64,000 bases of DNA from Tetradesmus obliquus (taxonomy: Eukaryota > Chlorophyta > Chlorophyceae > Sphaeropleales > Scenedesmaceae), in assembly GCA_030272155.1 (NCBI GenBank), contig CP126195.1, forward strand, positions 558,001-622,000, written 5' to 3'. The translations under genes and the position numbers were made by a program. The notes under the pieces are model-generated. The model had not been told where the DNA came from, searched no databases, and worked only from the letters and a program-made list of their open reading frames with translations. Of the stretch, positions 13,901 to 24,338 are shown in pieces; position 1 is the first letter of the stretch; every line of letters begins with the position of its first letter.

Positions 13901-15744
13901 CATGCAGCAGGCAGGGGTGGCGTAGTGTGGTGAAGATGCAGCAGGTAGGCGGCGTTCTGTTTGTTGCGCTTGCAGGAACCAGCTGGTCAAGGCGCTTTGA
14001 GTAGTTGCAGGCACTGAATGTTTGCAGGAGCATGCATGCAGCAAGCCCTGCAAACGGCTTGCAGACTTCAGAAGTGTAGTGTTACTTCAGAAGTACAAAC
14101 ACAGTTGTAGGGAAGTTCCACAACCCTGCGGCCCCGCCTGCTGCACACCTGGGTAATCAATGCCTTTATACGTGAATGTGCTCAGGGTGACTTTGTTGCT
14201 GGCCACATCTGTGACGCCATGGCCTGGCGGCGCACGCGGCGTTGCTTGCAGCGTAGCTACAAGGTCTGCAGCACTCGGTGCACACGCCAGGCGCAGCCGC
14301 ACCACATTTTCCATGAGCAGCACGGAGCTCGCGCCCTCCCCTGCGCACAGCAGCAGCAGCAGCAGTTGCGGCACCAAATGGCATTGCTGTGTGTTGCAGC
14401 CGCTGAACTGTCACAAAGAAGGGTGGTCTGCTACCCAGCATTTCAAGGCTTCCACAAACTGCAGCAGCCTGCAACCCACTGCTGCTACGGCGCAGCTGCC
14501 TCAATGAGCAAGGCAAGGCACACAACACAAACACACACAAACACGCACTGCAGTACCAGCTGCAGGCAGCCATGACACAAGCACCCATATAAAAGCAGCC
14601 CGGGGAGCTCCATTGCAAAGCACCCCACACACTCGCAAAGAAGGGAGTGCCTTAATGCAAACACCACTCCTGCAACACTACATGCTGGCTAATGCTCGAT
14701 GTGCATGGCCACTGACGCACTACACTTGCCTCTCCTGCAAACATCTTTCCTGCAAACCTCTGAATGCCGGCTCTTTCCCAGCATCTCCGCTGCAAACAGA
14801 CACACAAGACGGCTGCAAACAGACACACAAGAACACCGCTGGTCCAGACTTGCAGTGCAGCGCACCCACCAGCAAAGAAAGGGATGCCTTGACCAGAGCT
14901 CCTGCGGGCCCTGCCCAGTGCTATGTCGCGCACTGTGACTGTTACATTCTTTGCTATTAACGCCCGGCCCTCCAGGAACTCCAAGTTAATGGACGCGTAG
15001 TTGCCGGCTGCTTGGCTGAAGTTTGCTGTTGCGAGGGTGATGTTGCGGCTCAGCCGAAGGGGGTCCTCTGCCGGCCACGGCCATGGCTGCAGGACAACAC
15101 AGATGGCGTTGAAGCTACTGCTTTGACGAGTAACAACATGATAATGATGCTGATGATGACGATGATGCTGTAGGGCGATAGGCAGCAGGCATGACTGTGA
15201 TTCTGCAGGCGTGCTCGTTTGCTGTGCGCAACTTATAGGAACGGCATGGCAGGACGTCAGGCAGCACTGCATGGCATGCACACAGGCGTTGTTGATTGGC
15301 TGATATCTGATGCCGTTACAGCTGCAGCTTTGACAGCAGCGCACAGCAAGGTGGTGAGCTGTTATAATTTGAAATGTAAGTGAGCTATACAACTCGTAGA
15401 AGTGCATGTCGCATAGCCAAGCACATCTGCTGCTGCTGTTCCATTGCCACAAAGGAGCCTGATAAATTGAGGGCATGCTGCTTACACTGCAGGCTCAGAC
15501 CACTCACCCATATTGAAACATCGTGTGTAAGCAGTATGGTATCATACTGTGGGGACGCCAGTGCTGCCCTCATTGTCTTAAATGTGCTGTTTGCTGGGGT
15601 GTCCTGCTGCACAGCATTGATTACGTAGGCCGTCCTGCCCTGCTGTGCTGCTACATGACCACCGATCGCAGCAATAAGAACCACCAGAAACCATCTGAGA
15701 ACCGCTGGTGGCCATGCAGCACCTCCAGGCAGACCGAGCAGCAT
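5268..15744 (-). CDS. Receptor-like TKL-family protein kinase with split kinase domain
   Basis: Sixteen exons, all phase-consistent: 15508-15744, 14870-15086, 14149-14340, 13628-13897, 13161-13368, 12540-12673, 11118-11247, 8753-10465, 8359-8452, 7906-7993, 7507-7559, 7193-7215, 6855-6914, 6367-6482, 5644-5718 and 5268-5407. They give 1249 residues. A signal peptide (WFLVVLIAAIGGHVAAQQG) leads to a roughly 280-residue ectodomain with N-glycosylation sequons and no family I recognise. A membrane helix (GVLLLASLAAVLLYY, about 306-320) follows, then KRKKRR. Kinase motifs: GAGSFGRVYKG (about 420), VAVKVL with Lys440, HGDLKPGN (about 1089), DFG (about 1115), PPELL, DVYAFGILMWEVF, CWAADPFSRPSF. HGD replaces HRD, so it is a non-RD kinase. 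A poly-Gln/Ala/Gly insert of about 545 residues splits the N-lobe between HFVTWAQSD and TWLILEFCDGG. The ligand is unknown. Confidence 0.85.
5862..6302 (-). repeat. Four echoes of kinase exon 14 3' end
   Basis: Downstream of the true exon 14 end (6367), copies of its last 55 bases or so lie near 6243-6300, 6115-6175, 5987-6050 and 5862-5920. Each encodes a version of LMWEVFTSKIAFSGLHYG. The three copies nearest the exon keep a GTGGG donor; the most distant is diverged. Spacing is about 128 bp. All lie in intron 14. Confidence 0.85.
8500..8570 (-). repeat. Echo of kinase exon 9 inside intron 8
   Basis: The minus strand encodes CSDEGALLHLLTH, a diverged copy of CDGGTLLDLLTD in exon 9 (8359-8452). 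A CAG run separates it from the true exon. Only one copy is visible, so the call rests on a short match. Confidence 0.55.
8753..10465 (-). other. Low-complexity insert exon of the kinase N-lobe
   Basis: Exon 8 begins with RHLNIVAAYHFVTWAQSD (end of helix C and beta-4) and ends with GGKATEAQTW (start of beta-5). Between them are about 545 residues of Ala, Gln, Ser, Pro and Gly runs, including a GGGGGGGRRGGGGG block near the end. The frame stays open for 1713 bases on the minus strand, and both junction phases match the neighbours, so it is read as coding. In most kinases the equivalent stretch is a few residues. Confidence 0.75.
10835..11010 (-). repeat. Two echoes of kinase exon 7 3' end
   Basis: The true exon 7 ends ANEVDLVMSF(R) at 11118. 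Copies encoding ASEVDLVMSFR (about 10835-10870) and SEVDLFISF (about 10970-11010) follow in intron 7. Each is flanked by CTG/CAG runs and a GTGATG donor-like site. Confidence 0.8.
11403..12460 (-). repeat. Two echoes of kinase exon 6 3' end
   Basis: Exon 6 ends with SPNDKIRLGVLLG at 12540. Two more copies lie in intron 6: one near 12413-12460 (AIDMIRLGVLLG) and one near 11405-11460 (DPSPNDKIRLGVLLG). Both keep a GTGAG donor directly after the CTGG end. The distal copy is nearly intact although about 1.1 kb away. Confidence 0.8.
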
Positions 15745-17024
15745 GCCGTTTTGCTTGTCTTCAGCAGTCAGTAAGCCCAGCCCGCATGCTCTGGTTGTAT
15801 ATCAAGCATCAGCTTAGCATCATACAGCTGACGCGAATCAAAGACAGCCGGACAACACGGCACGGCAGCTTTGTGCACAGCCTTGGACACAGTGACTGAT
15901 CAACCCGCTCCTATGAGACAGATAACACACCATAGATGTCAAAAGTCACAGCTACAGCGATCGAGGCGTATACAAGGACGATCTAGGCACAGAAATCAGT
16001 GACAGAGGCACAGCAGCAAGTCGCGTCATGACTTCTCATTTCGGTTTCGCAGCCCACAAAGAGATCACGTCAGCGAATTTGATTGTTACTAGTGACAATG
16101 TGTGCGTTGTAACTCATGCGACTTACCAACAGCGTTGCACGGCGCGGACAGGGGTTAGCCGTGGCCGGCATGGCCATGCTGGCTCCAAGTGCTGGCCAGG
16201 ACCTAGGCTTGTGACCTCTGTCCCTCTGAGGTCCAGTGCGCCTGTCTGTTGATGCATGGCTATTTGGGCTCTTCTAAAGCCTAATTTGAATCACTGATCA
16301 GGCCATCAACTGTACACAGTGGACATGTTCATGCAGCTGCCGAAGTTGCAGCGCAGCCGCAAGCTATCAGTTGCAGGCAGTCTGCAAGTGCTACACCTGA
16401 ATGCACGGCCCCCATGACCCGCGCAAAACAAACTGTCACGGGCTCTGCTTATTATAGCTGCCTGGGGTCTTGCAGTTGCACACCTGGATGCACCCGCGTC
16501 AACTTGATGTGGTAACAGACCGTCTGTAACCTTGTGCCGCTTCTTTGGGGGTGGGAGGTCAATGGCATCTACATGGGCCCTTGAGCCCTGCCTGCAACAT
16601 TCAGCTGCTGTTGATGCATCAAGCATCATTGAACAAGTATCGGGTATGTGCAGTACCCGCACCTTGCTGCGGGCCAGCGACTCCATTACGTGGTGGCACT
16701 GATAGAAAGAGCCGTGCACGTGCTCTATCGGAGCAGCCTTGCCAGATGCACAGCGTTGTGGCCCTACCACCAGCCTCAGCAGCAGCAGCAGCAGCAGCTG
16801 GCAGTAACAGCACGCCGCAAATGTCTTCACAGCCAGCCGACTGGTGGTTCCAGCATGTCACTTCAGCCTCAGGAAGGTGCATCAGTTGCCAGTCAGCCAG
16901 CGAGGCGCCTCTGACGCACTGAAGGCACCATGCAGCTGCTGTTCGTTTTTGAAGCGATGCGTTGCACTATGGCCAAGCCTGATCCACAAACCATCCTCAA
17001 GTCGTCCACAGCGCCTGACTGGTG

Positions 17025-17049
17025 CATCCACAGCATGCTGCTGTGGATG
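17025..17049. repeat. Perfect 11-bp inverted repeat
   Basis: CATCCACAGCA and its exact reverse complement TGCTGTGGATG are separated by three bases (TGC). The structure could form a short hairpin. Its arm resembles the GTGGATG motif of the cluster at 19630-19790. Confidence 0.7.
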
Positions 17050-19629
17050 ACTGTTCAGTGGCTGCTCACAGAAGCTGTAAATGATGCCGTGGATGTGTTT
17101 TTAAGTGCATTCTATGGTTATTCAAGGACAGCACACCTGTGCAGCCGCAACAGTTGTACTGCAGGAGCCCCTCCTGGGGGGCCCCAGATGTCAGGTGCAG
17201 GTGCAGGCCTGGCAGGACACATGCACGGTAGAGGCAGACTATGCTACTTTCTTATTACTTGTAATCGTTCAGCCGTGGTTGTTGTACTACTGCAGTTCCC
17301 TTGCAACCCTGCAGGACTGGGCTGAAGCACTTGGTGTGCCGATGGCACATCTTGCTGCCAGCACAAACTGGGCGCCCATTTGTAATAATTTTTTGAATCA
17401 AACGGTTTGTTATAAAGAATGCGCCTGACAGCATTGGTCGCGCTTCTGACATCTGTTCAAACATCGTGGTTTGGAACTGACAGCCCACCCTAATGCGGAG
17501 CACCCCATGGCTGATGCAAGCGCAACATATGAAATTGAAGCTTTGACTTCAATGGACCTGCTTTCAACTGCGCCTGAGTAATGCCTGCGTACACAGCATC
17601 GTGAGGGGTTGCAGCGTACCTGCCGGGCTGCTTTTACAGCGATTGATGACGACATCTTCACGCAAAATATCACGTCGTAGCGATTACAATGAGTACAACA
17701 GGTTTAATGCAAGTGACCAGCCCAGGATCAGCCAGATCAACAGTGCTGCTACCAACAGCAACCATGGCTGTTGTGGGTGATCCTGGGCCCATCACTGTCG
17801 TGCGCCTGCTTCATTCGTTACTATATAAACATACTCTATGTCTCTAGCAGCGTTATTGCAGCGTTGACCACACTAGTGCCAGCTGATGCAGCAGGAGTTG
17901 CACAGCAGCAGGAGCAGCAGCAGGCATCCACAACATACATGCACGCCAAAGCACACATGTGTGGGCGGCAAATCCTGGACGCTGGATCTGCTATTGCACC
18001 AAACGTAAAGCAGCAGACAGCAGGTGAGCAAGCTGTGCAAGCCACTAGGCAGGTGGTGACATCAGCAGCTGACCCGAGCACAGCAGCGGACTGCAGTCCC
18101 TCTGCACGCATGTGCATCTTGTCCTGCAGGCAGTGAGCGGTGGATTTGTGAGGGGCAATCAGCCGTAGGGTCAACGCTTAGCCCGCAACAGCTTTGTCAC
18201 GGTAGCGCAAGTGAAGCAGTGCTGTGTGGCATACTGAACATGCATGAATTCACATGTATGTTGTTGCGCATGCATGGCTTACGGATCGCATTTGTGCACA
18301 TTTTAACACTGCGCAAAGGCTGCCACGGCTACATTCCTTGAATTAGATGCCAAGTTGTGAAGCTGCGCTGATGATGTCAAGCAACAACAGCACACTCAGC
18401 GGCTGCAACAGCTTGATGCCAGGTGAGAGGATCTGCTGCCAGGTGTACATCAGAAGCACAGGTTCAGCGACAGCTACATGACCCCAGAGGCAGTGCACAG
18501 CAACGACAACAGCTGGCAGTGGCTGCAGTAGCATGTGATGGCACTAGCTGCTGCAGCGGCTGCCCTGCATGCGCACGACATCACGGTAACACTGGCAGCA
18601 GAAGCAGCAGCAGCACCTGTGATGCATGTTGGCTTGGGTCGCACCACGGGGTGCCTGCAAGCATCAATGCAGTAGCAGCTGCCGTTTGCACAGCACTCAC
18701 CACACGTGATGGTTTGCTGCAGGTTCGTCCAGTGCATCGGGCTGTTTGCAGGCAAGCAGCCTGCAGCGCGACGGCTTTACTCGCGCACAACAATCTCACT
18801 GTCAACAACAGTCTGGAACTTGTTGACAGGTACGTGCAAGGTTGAGCATGCAGGGCGCCATCCAGGGTTCTGCAGCGCAACACAGATCGCATGCCTGCCT
18901 AGTGTCAGATCACCTCCGCAGCAGTAGCAGCGTCAGACTTGCGCCACATGTTGTGTGGGGTCTTGATATGCCAGTGCTTCTATGCTGAGAAGCAGCAGCA
19001 GCGGCCGGCCACTCCTTCAAGAAGCAGCGAAGTTGTACAATTCCTGCATGGGGGTTTGACAGCAGCAGCGCTGCTGTAGCAGTTGCACGTACAACACAGA
19101 CCCCTAACACACTTTGCTGCCTTTGTTGTTGCTGCTGCTGCTACTGCGACTGCTGCTGACTTGCCCAGTGCAGTGCAAGCTGATGTGCAGGTTACCGAGT
19201 TGCATGCTATGTGTTGCTGCAGCAAGCAGGCATCGTGGAGCTTTCATTCCATCAAATGCACGGTTTAGCAGCAGCTTAGGGCCTGACACAGCAAGACGGG
19301 CTGCTGGAGTGGCAAGCAGCATGCTACAGACTGAGCAGCATCAGACAGAACACAATGGTTCAGGTTGCATGTGGCAGGTCACAGCATGGTGTTGCGTTGC
19401 AGGGACATAGCACATCTTGCGGCATTCTTGTCTGTTTTTGTGTACATGTGGCCTGGTACTACAGGTGCAGCAGGAGCAGCAGTGACTTGGCCTTGCAAGC
19501 TTTGTACCTGCTGCTGCTTCTGTTGCTGCACGCTGTGCTCGCGTACCCGGCGCCAGCGCGACGCGAAATCATCGATTATTGTTATATATCATTGTTGAAC
19601 ATGTTTAATCAATGATTCGAGGCTGGTTT

Positions 19630-19790
19630 ACGCTATCCACAACTTCATCCACAAGTGTGCGAAGTTCATCCACACGCCATGTGGACCCAGACGGATGTGG
19701 ATGGCCTGTGGATGGCCGTAGTCCGCTGTGGATGGCACTGTGGATGACCTGATGTGGACGATTTGTGGATGAGTTGTGGATGGGCCTTGA
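19630..19790. repeat. TGTGGATG motif cluster with inverted left arm
   Basis: The left third carries CATCCACA-type copies (near 19632, 19644 and 19667). The right two thirds carry several TGTGGATG copies at irregular 10-20 bp spacing. The opposite orientations could fold into an imperfect hairpin. The motif resembles a bacterial DnaA box, but the context is eukaryotic and I assign no function. Confidence 0.65.
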
Positions 19791-20108
19791 CCAATTGGCT
19801 GTGCTGTGAGATGCGGGCATTCACAAAAGACAACCCCCAAGCAGTTGTGGAGCGCTTGCAGCCAAGCTGTACATCATTCATGTGAAAAAGATGCATTCCC
19901 GTACGTGCACCCTAGTGGTCACCCCCAGGTTTCTGCAGACCGTCCGCACAGGCTGTGCAGTGCTGCACAGCTATAGCATGCCATATCACACGGACGTTCT
20001 CCGGTCTAACGAACAGCCTTCGTGCCGAAAAAGTCATATGTCATACATTTAAGACGTCTTGAATTGTTTGTTGCAGCTAAGTTGTAGTGTTTGGTTGATG
20101 CACCCTGT

Positions 20109-20280
20109 TGGCGCCATTGTGCACCTCGGACGCAACTGCCACCGCCGGAAGGGCATCCAACATGTCTGGGAGTATAATAATATATGCGTTCCTAATCCAC
20201 ATACCCTGGAACTATGCGAGAGAATGTGCTGTTATCGCCGCCACTTTGCATCATCCTCACTGCGTAGCTCGTACATAAGT
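20109..20280 (+). promoter_or_regulatory. Conserved upstream region of secreted peptide gene 1
   Basis: It contains GTTGGCGCCATTGTGC (20109), a GGGAGTATAATAATATATGC block (20168) continued by GTTCCTAATCCACA, and CTCGTACATAA (20268), about 118 bases before the ATG. Related blocks occur in the same order before the other peptide genes while intervening bases differ. This supports shared promoter elements or a 5' UTR, although recent duplication alone could also conserve them. Confidence 0.6.
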
Positions 20281-20385
20281 GCTGCAGCTCTGCGATTACT
20301 GCTAAACACTCGTGACACAATCCACACTGCAATCGGCCGTTTTCGTTGCTCAATTACGTTTCCGTGCAACATCTTAGCTATTAAA

Positions 20386-20973
20386 ATGCAGAAGACGTCG
20401 TCGTGCAAGGCTGCACTTGCGCTGCTGCTGGCAGCCTGCCTGGTCATGGCTGCAGCCAGCCGGCCCCTGGCCAGCAGCAGCAGCACAACCACCCTGCTGG
20501 ACAGCAGCAGCACCACCCCTGGCACCCAAGCCCTGCTGCAGCCAGCAGCCACATCCATCCCTGTCCGCCGCCTGCTTGCAAAGCCTGTGAATCAGGCTGC
20601 CCAGAAGACCCTGGCAGGTCTCCTCAAAGCAGCCAAGGTGAGCAGCAGCTAACAGCTGTTCATCTCAATCCCGGCAGTACCATGTCTTCTGTTGACGACA
20701 GCTGCATCTGCACTACTGTACAGTCTTCAAGCTGAGCCGACTTGCGGTGCGACAGCCGTTTTCACAATTTTGCCTGCCAGCAACCTCCAAACAATGGACA
20801 GAAAAAAAACAGCTGAGCGTGTGGGTCATTCTGTAGGGAATGCTGCAAGGCCTGCAGCAGCTGCATACGCAGTTCCATGTGCAAGGCAGAGTGCAGCTAC
20901 TCGACACGTCAGTTGGCTGTGTATTGCTATTCTTATGCTACCATCTGCCTGCTGTTGGTCAAGCACCAACACC

Positions 20974-21057
<84 letters not shown>

Positions 21058-21129
21058 GCCGCCTGAACCACCTCTCGGCACGTGCTTCCTCTGCTGCCAC
21101 TGCAGAAGGCCAAGAAGTCAGGGCCCTAG
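20386..21129 (+). CDS. Small secreted cationic peptide, family copy 1
   Basis: Exons 20386-20637 and 21106-21129 give 91 residues. The N-terminus (MQKTSSCKAALALLLAACLV) is a clear secretory signal peptide with likely cleavage after the Ala-rich end near SRP (about 24). A Ser/Thr-rich spacer follows, then Arg-Arg at 61-62 and a tail rich in Lys, Leu and Ala. The tail contains LLAKPVNQAAQKTLAGLLKA and, after splicing, ends KKAKKSGP. It has no acidic residue, net charge is about +9, and it would suit an amphipathic helix. The tiny second exon is supported because copies 2 and 3 have the same phase, a Lys-rich sequence and a stop at the matching place. I know no family for it. An antimicrobial or signalling peptide is inferred from charge and layout only. 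Confidence 0.75.
20976..21060 (+). repeat. CTG microsatellite before the copy-1 acceptor
   Basis: About 28 CTG/CTA triplets end some 45 bases before the 3' splice site at 21105. CTG runs occupy the same place in the introns of the other three family members. Confidence 0.85.
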
Positions 21130-23420
21130 AAGGCTACCGCACACCTTTGCAAGCACCCAACTGTGTTTCAAGTGACACTCTAGCAGCGCACCCTACAAGA
21201 GAGCCGGCAGCAGCCAGTAAGGATGGTAACGCTGGATAGCGACTGCTGCTGCACTGTGACAGCCAGACTGCAGAAGCATCGGACCTCATACGGTGCCAGG
21301 CAAAGAGAATTGCACTGAAGATCGCATGCAGTGTAGCATGCAGGGACTCCGTTGATGTGTTGTTGGCGCGACCAATTGAAGCGTCGCCTTGGTGTGGGCA
21401 ATTAAGATATGACATAACTGTGTTACTGACAAAAGCGGTGACACTACTTTTGCGCTCTATTTTGCTGTTGATGTCGCACAGCGCGCAGCAGCGTGTGTGC
21501 CGCATCAGCACCACCTAGCGTAGCACTATGTGGGTTGCAGTCTTGGCTGCGATTGTCCACAGTCAATGCTTGAATTTGGGCGCGCAGGCGTGGGTCCTGC
21601 AGCCTGCTACAGCTGCAGCCTGCAAGTGATTCTTGGTGGTTGTGTAGCGAGTGGGTTTGGTGGTTGTGTAGCGAGTGGGTGGGGCGAAATTTTGAGGCAA
21701 GTACGTTTGGGGGCCTGCAATAGGGCAGCAACATTCTCAGAGCTGTCACCCATCTTTTGAATGCCATGTGGATGCACACCCACAGTGCACTATGATGGTT
21801 TGTCTTGCCATGAGTGTGGGATTCTTGCCTTGGTCTGCCATTCCAGATGGGCTGCGGCTGTAGATGATCATGCATGACTGTCACAGACCTTTTTTTTTGT
21901 TACCAGGGGGGGACGGAATCCTACTGGCTCGCTACCACAGCACAATTGGGCAAGCCCAACTGCCGGGAGCGGGAGGCAATGCCTCAGACCTTCTTTCATG
22001 TAGTGTACGAGTGTATGCAGCACTTGGGGCTTCACAGTCGGTGTTGGAATGTTATTGTTCTAGCAGCAGTAACTAGCCTGCTTTATGGTGCTCATTTTAA
22101 TGCTTGCACGGCCAGATGTTGATGATTACTGCGCTTTTGTTGTTCCTTGAAGTTGACCTATGTACACATCCAGCCATGCGTGCCATGCCTGCTTGTTTTG
22201 GGCACATCAAACTGCGGCGCCTGCAGTGCTGCAAATAACGTACATAGTGTGTTTTGGCAGACGCTGGTTGCGGCAGCAGACAATGGCGTTATGTGCATCT
22301 TTAGTGTTGTGTTGCTTGAGCAGCCATTCGCAGAAGGGGTTTGTTGGCTCAAGAAACAGTGACGATGTTGCTGATCATGACCATGGCGGTAGCTGGGTAG
22401 CTGGCTGGCTGGCTAGCTGGCTGGCTGCTCAGCTACAGCAGTGCACTGCAGTTTGTGTTTTCAAGTGTCCTCAAGAGGCCTCCATCTGTGGTGTCCTGCT
22501 TCTGGTGACGTATGTGCGGTCTGCTTTATTTAAGTGTGAGTGTGATGTCATAAATGGTATCATTGTATATATATGCCATACCCACTTATCAGCTCTCAGC
22601 AATGTAATTTGCTTGACCAGAGTTTTACAGCAGGTTTTGCCTGAGAGTGTTGACAACACAGATGGTGCCTTGTGTTTGCTGCATGCAGGCTGCTGCGCTG
22701 GTTGAATGCGGTTGTTGAGCTTCAGCATCATTTCAAAGTTATATGTAACAGTATCAATGTCAAAAAAAATAAATCCAGGTTGAAGCGGAGCTGCTGTCGT
22801 TATGCTGCTTGAGCCTGCTGCGGCAGTTGCCAGCTCGCAAAAGTGCCAAGTCTTGCAAGCTAAACAAACAATCGTACCTCTGAAGATGATACCCATGCAC
22901 AGGGCTACGGAAAGGGTGCAACGAATACAGCAGCAAGCACACGGCAGAGGATGTCCATCTAGATGGAAAAAGATCTGTTTTCCGTACAGACGGCCACAGC
23001 TCAAAGCGCACAGCCCGCCCAACAGGTTGCCGTTGCCGTTTCAAGATGCATCAGCAAAACTTGCACTGGATGAAGTAGGTGCATCCTTGTGCGCACGCTC
23101 AGCACACTTGCCACGCAGGCAGGCAGGCAGGCCTGCTCGGGCAGACTTGCAGTCAGCTGTGTGCACTGTCACGTGACAGCTTGACAGCTGCAGTGATTGG
23201 CAGGGTTATGGTTCAGCGATGACAAATCAAATACTGCAACTCTGGCGAAAATATCATTGACTTCTATGGTAGATTGGTGTGGTAGCGAGACTCGTAGGGG
23301 AGCTCCTCGAGGGCGGGAGACTCGGTGCATGACCGAGGTTTTGTCTCTCGGCCCTGCCCTATGCCCTCCGTAATTTCAGCTCTTTGAACATAAACCAAAT
23401 TATTTCATACTTTGGTAGCA
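21130..23420. other. Spacer between peptide genes 1 and 2
   Basis: No gene recognised. It contains a 24-bp direct repeat (TTGGTGGTTGTGTAGCGAGT core, two copies at 21631-21679). The segment near 21490-21560 (CAGCACCACCTAGC, then TGTGGGTTGCAG) is repeated near 24705-24745 in the next spacer. This shows that the duplicated unit includes 3' flanking DNA. Confidence 0.6.
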
Positions 23421-23478
23421 AAGCACGGTGCTGTTTGCGCAGAATGGCCGGCACACCTGCCAGCGCCGAACATTGGAT

Positions 23479-23596
23479 CGGGGAGTAGAATATGCGTTCC
23501 TAATGCACAAACAACCGACACCGATGCGAGGATTTTGCTTTATATATGCATAATGTGTTGTATGTGCGCACTGTCCGCTTGGAGGCTCGTACATAA
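23479..23596 (+). promoter_or_regulatory. Conserved upstream region of secreted peptide gene 2
   Basis: GGGGAGTAGAATATGCGTTC (from 23479), continuing CTAATGCACA, matches the element before copy 1. CTCGTACATAA at 23586-23596 is identical to copy 1 and lies 107 bases before the ATG. Confidence 0.6.
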
Positions 23597-23692
23597 CCAC
23601 TGCTGTCAGCGTTCCTCAACCGTGACACCAATTGCACTGCATCCGGCCCTCCATTGCCGTTCACTCTCCTGCACGGCAATCTCGCCATCAAA

Positions 23693-24231
23693 ATGAGCAA
23701 CTCATCGTCCTGCAAGGCTGCCCTTACGCTGCTGCTGGCAGCCTGCCTGGTCATGGCTGCAGCCAGCCGCCCCCTGGCCAGCAGCAGCAGCAGCAGCAGC
23801 ACAGCCACCCTGCTGGACAGCAGCAGCAGCACTGGCATCCGAGCCCTGATGCAGCCCATTGGTACAGTTGCCCCGATGGTCTCTGCCCGCCACCTTCTTG
23901 CAAAAGTGAAGAACCAGGCGAACGACAAGCTTGTGTCTTCTCTCCTCAAATCAGCCAAGGTGAGCAGCAGCTCGCTGTCAGTGGATTTCCATCAATGACA
24001 ACTGCCTTATCCTCTGCCCAATGAGCCTGTCATTGGCTCCCCAAAAGGGCAAGGTTACCTGTCAACCTCGAGATTGTGACAGCAACACTGCATATGACAA
24101 ATCTCGGAGCTGGCAGCTGTCGTTCCATTGCTGAAACGTGAGAGTGTTGAGCGCATGCCAGTACCTTTGTCCTCAGCTCGAATACCTGAGTAGTGGCTAG
24201 CGCTTGACTTCCACCACAGCCACCTGAACCA

Positions 24232-24283
<52 letters not shown>

Positions 24284-24338
24284 CACCTGGCCACTGCTAC
24301 CTCTGTCACCACAGAAAGCCCAGAAGGCAGGCCACTAG
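23693..24338 (+). CDS. Small secreted cationic peptide, family copy 2
   Basis: Exons 23693-23959 and 24315-24338 give 96 residues. The signal peptide includes SCKAALTLLLAACLVMAAAS, nearly identical to copy 1. The spacer is a Ser/Thr-rich run encoded by AGC repeats. The tail starts near ARHLLAK (about 65) and continues NQANDKLVSSLLKSAK, and exon 2 adds KAQKAGH then TAG. Net tail charge is about +7. Donor AAG|GTGAGCAGCAGC is shared with copy 1. The intron carries about 16 CTG triplets, ending 38 bases before the acceptor. The AAA GCC CAG AAG reading in exon 2 parallels AAG GCC AAG AAG of copy 1. Function unknown. Confidence 0.75.

Larger units (their letters stand above)
15745..20100. other. 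4.3 kb with no supportable gene
   Basis: This region lies between the kinase start and the first peptide gene. A minus-strand open frame at 16306-16830 would encode 174 residues with a hydrophobic N-terminus and a PPPKKRHKV basic patch. It has no recognisable family and overlaps a CAG run. Short plausible exon-like stretches on the plus strand near 16930-17100 and 18700-18835 could not be joined into a gene. Decayed genes or non-coding transcripts are possible. Confidence 0.5.

Noticed and set aside
18706..18927. Exon-like stretch (SRTTISLSTTVWNLLTG) with a GT donor
   Set aside because: No partner exon or family could be found; left as unexplained.
19630..19790. Bacterial-type origin with DnaA boxes
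   Set aside because: The motif resembles TTATCCACA, but the surroundings are spliced eukaryotic genes; there is no dnaA or AT-rich unwinding region.
23281..23360. Possible tRNA or structured RNA (GC-rich stretch with GAGACTCG repeats)
   Set aside because: I could not fold a cloverleaf with conserved T-loop and anticodon arm.
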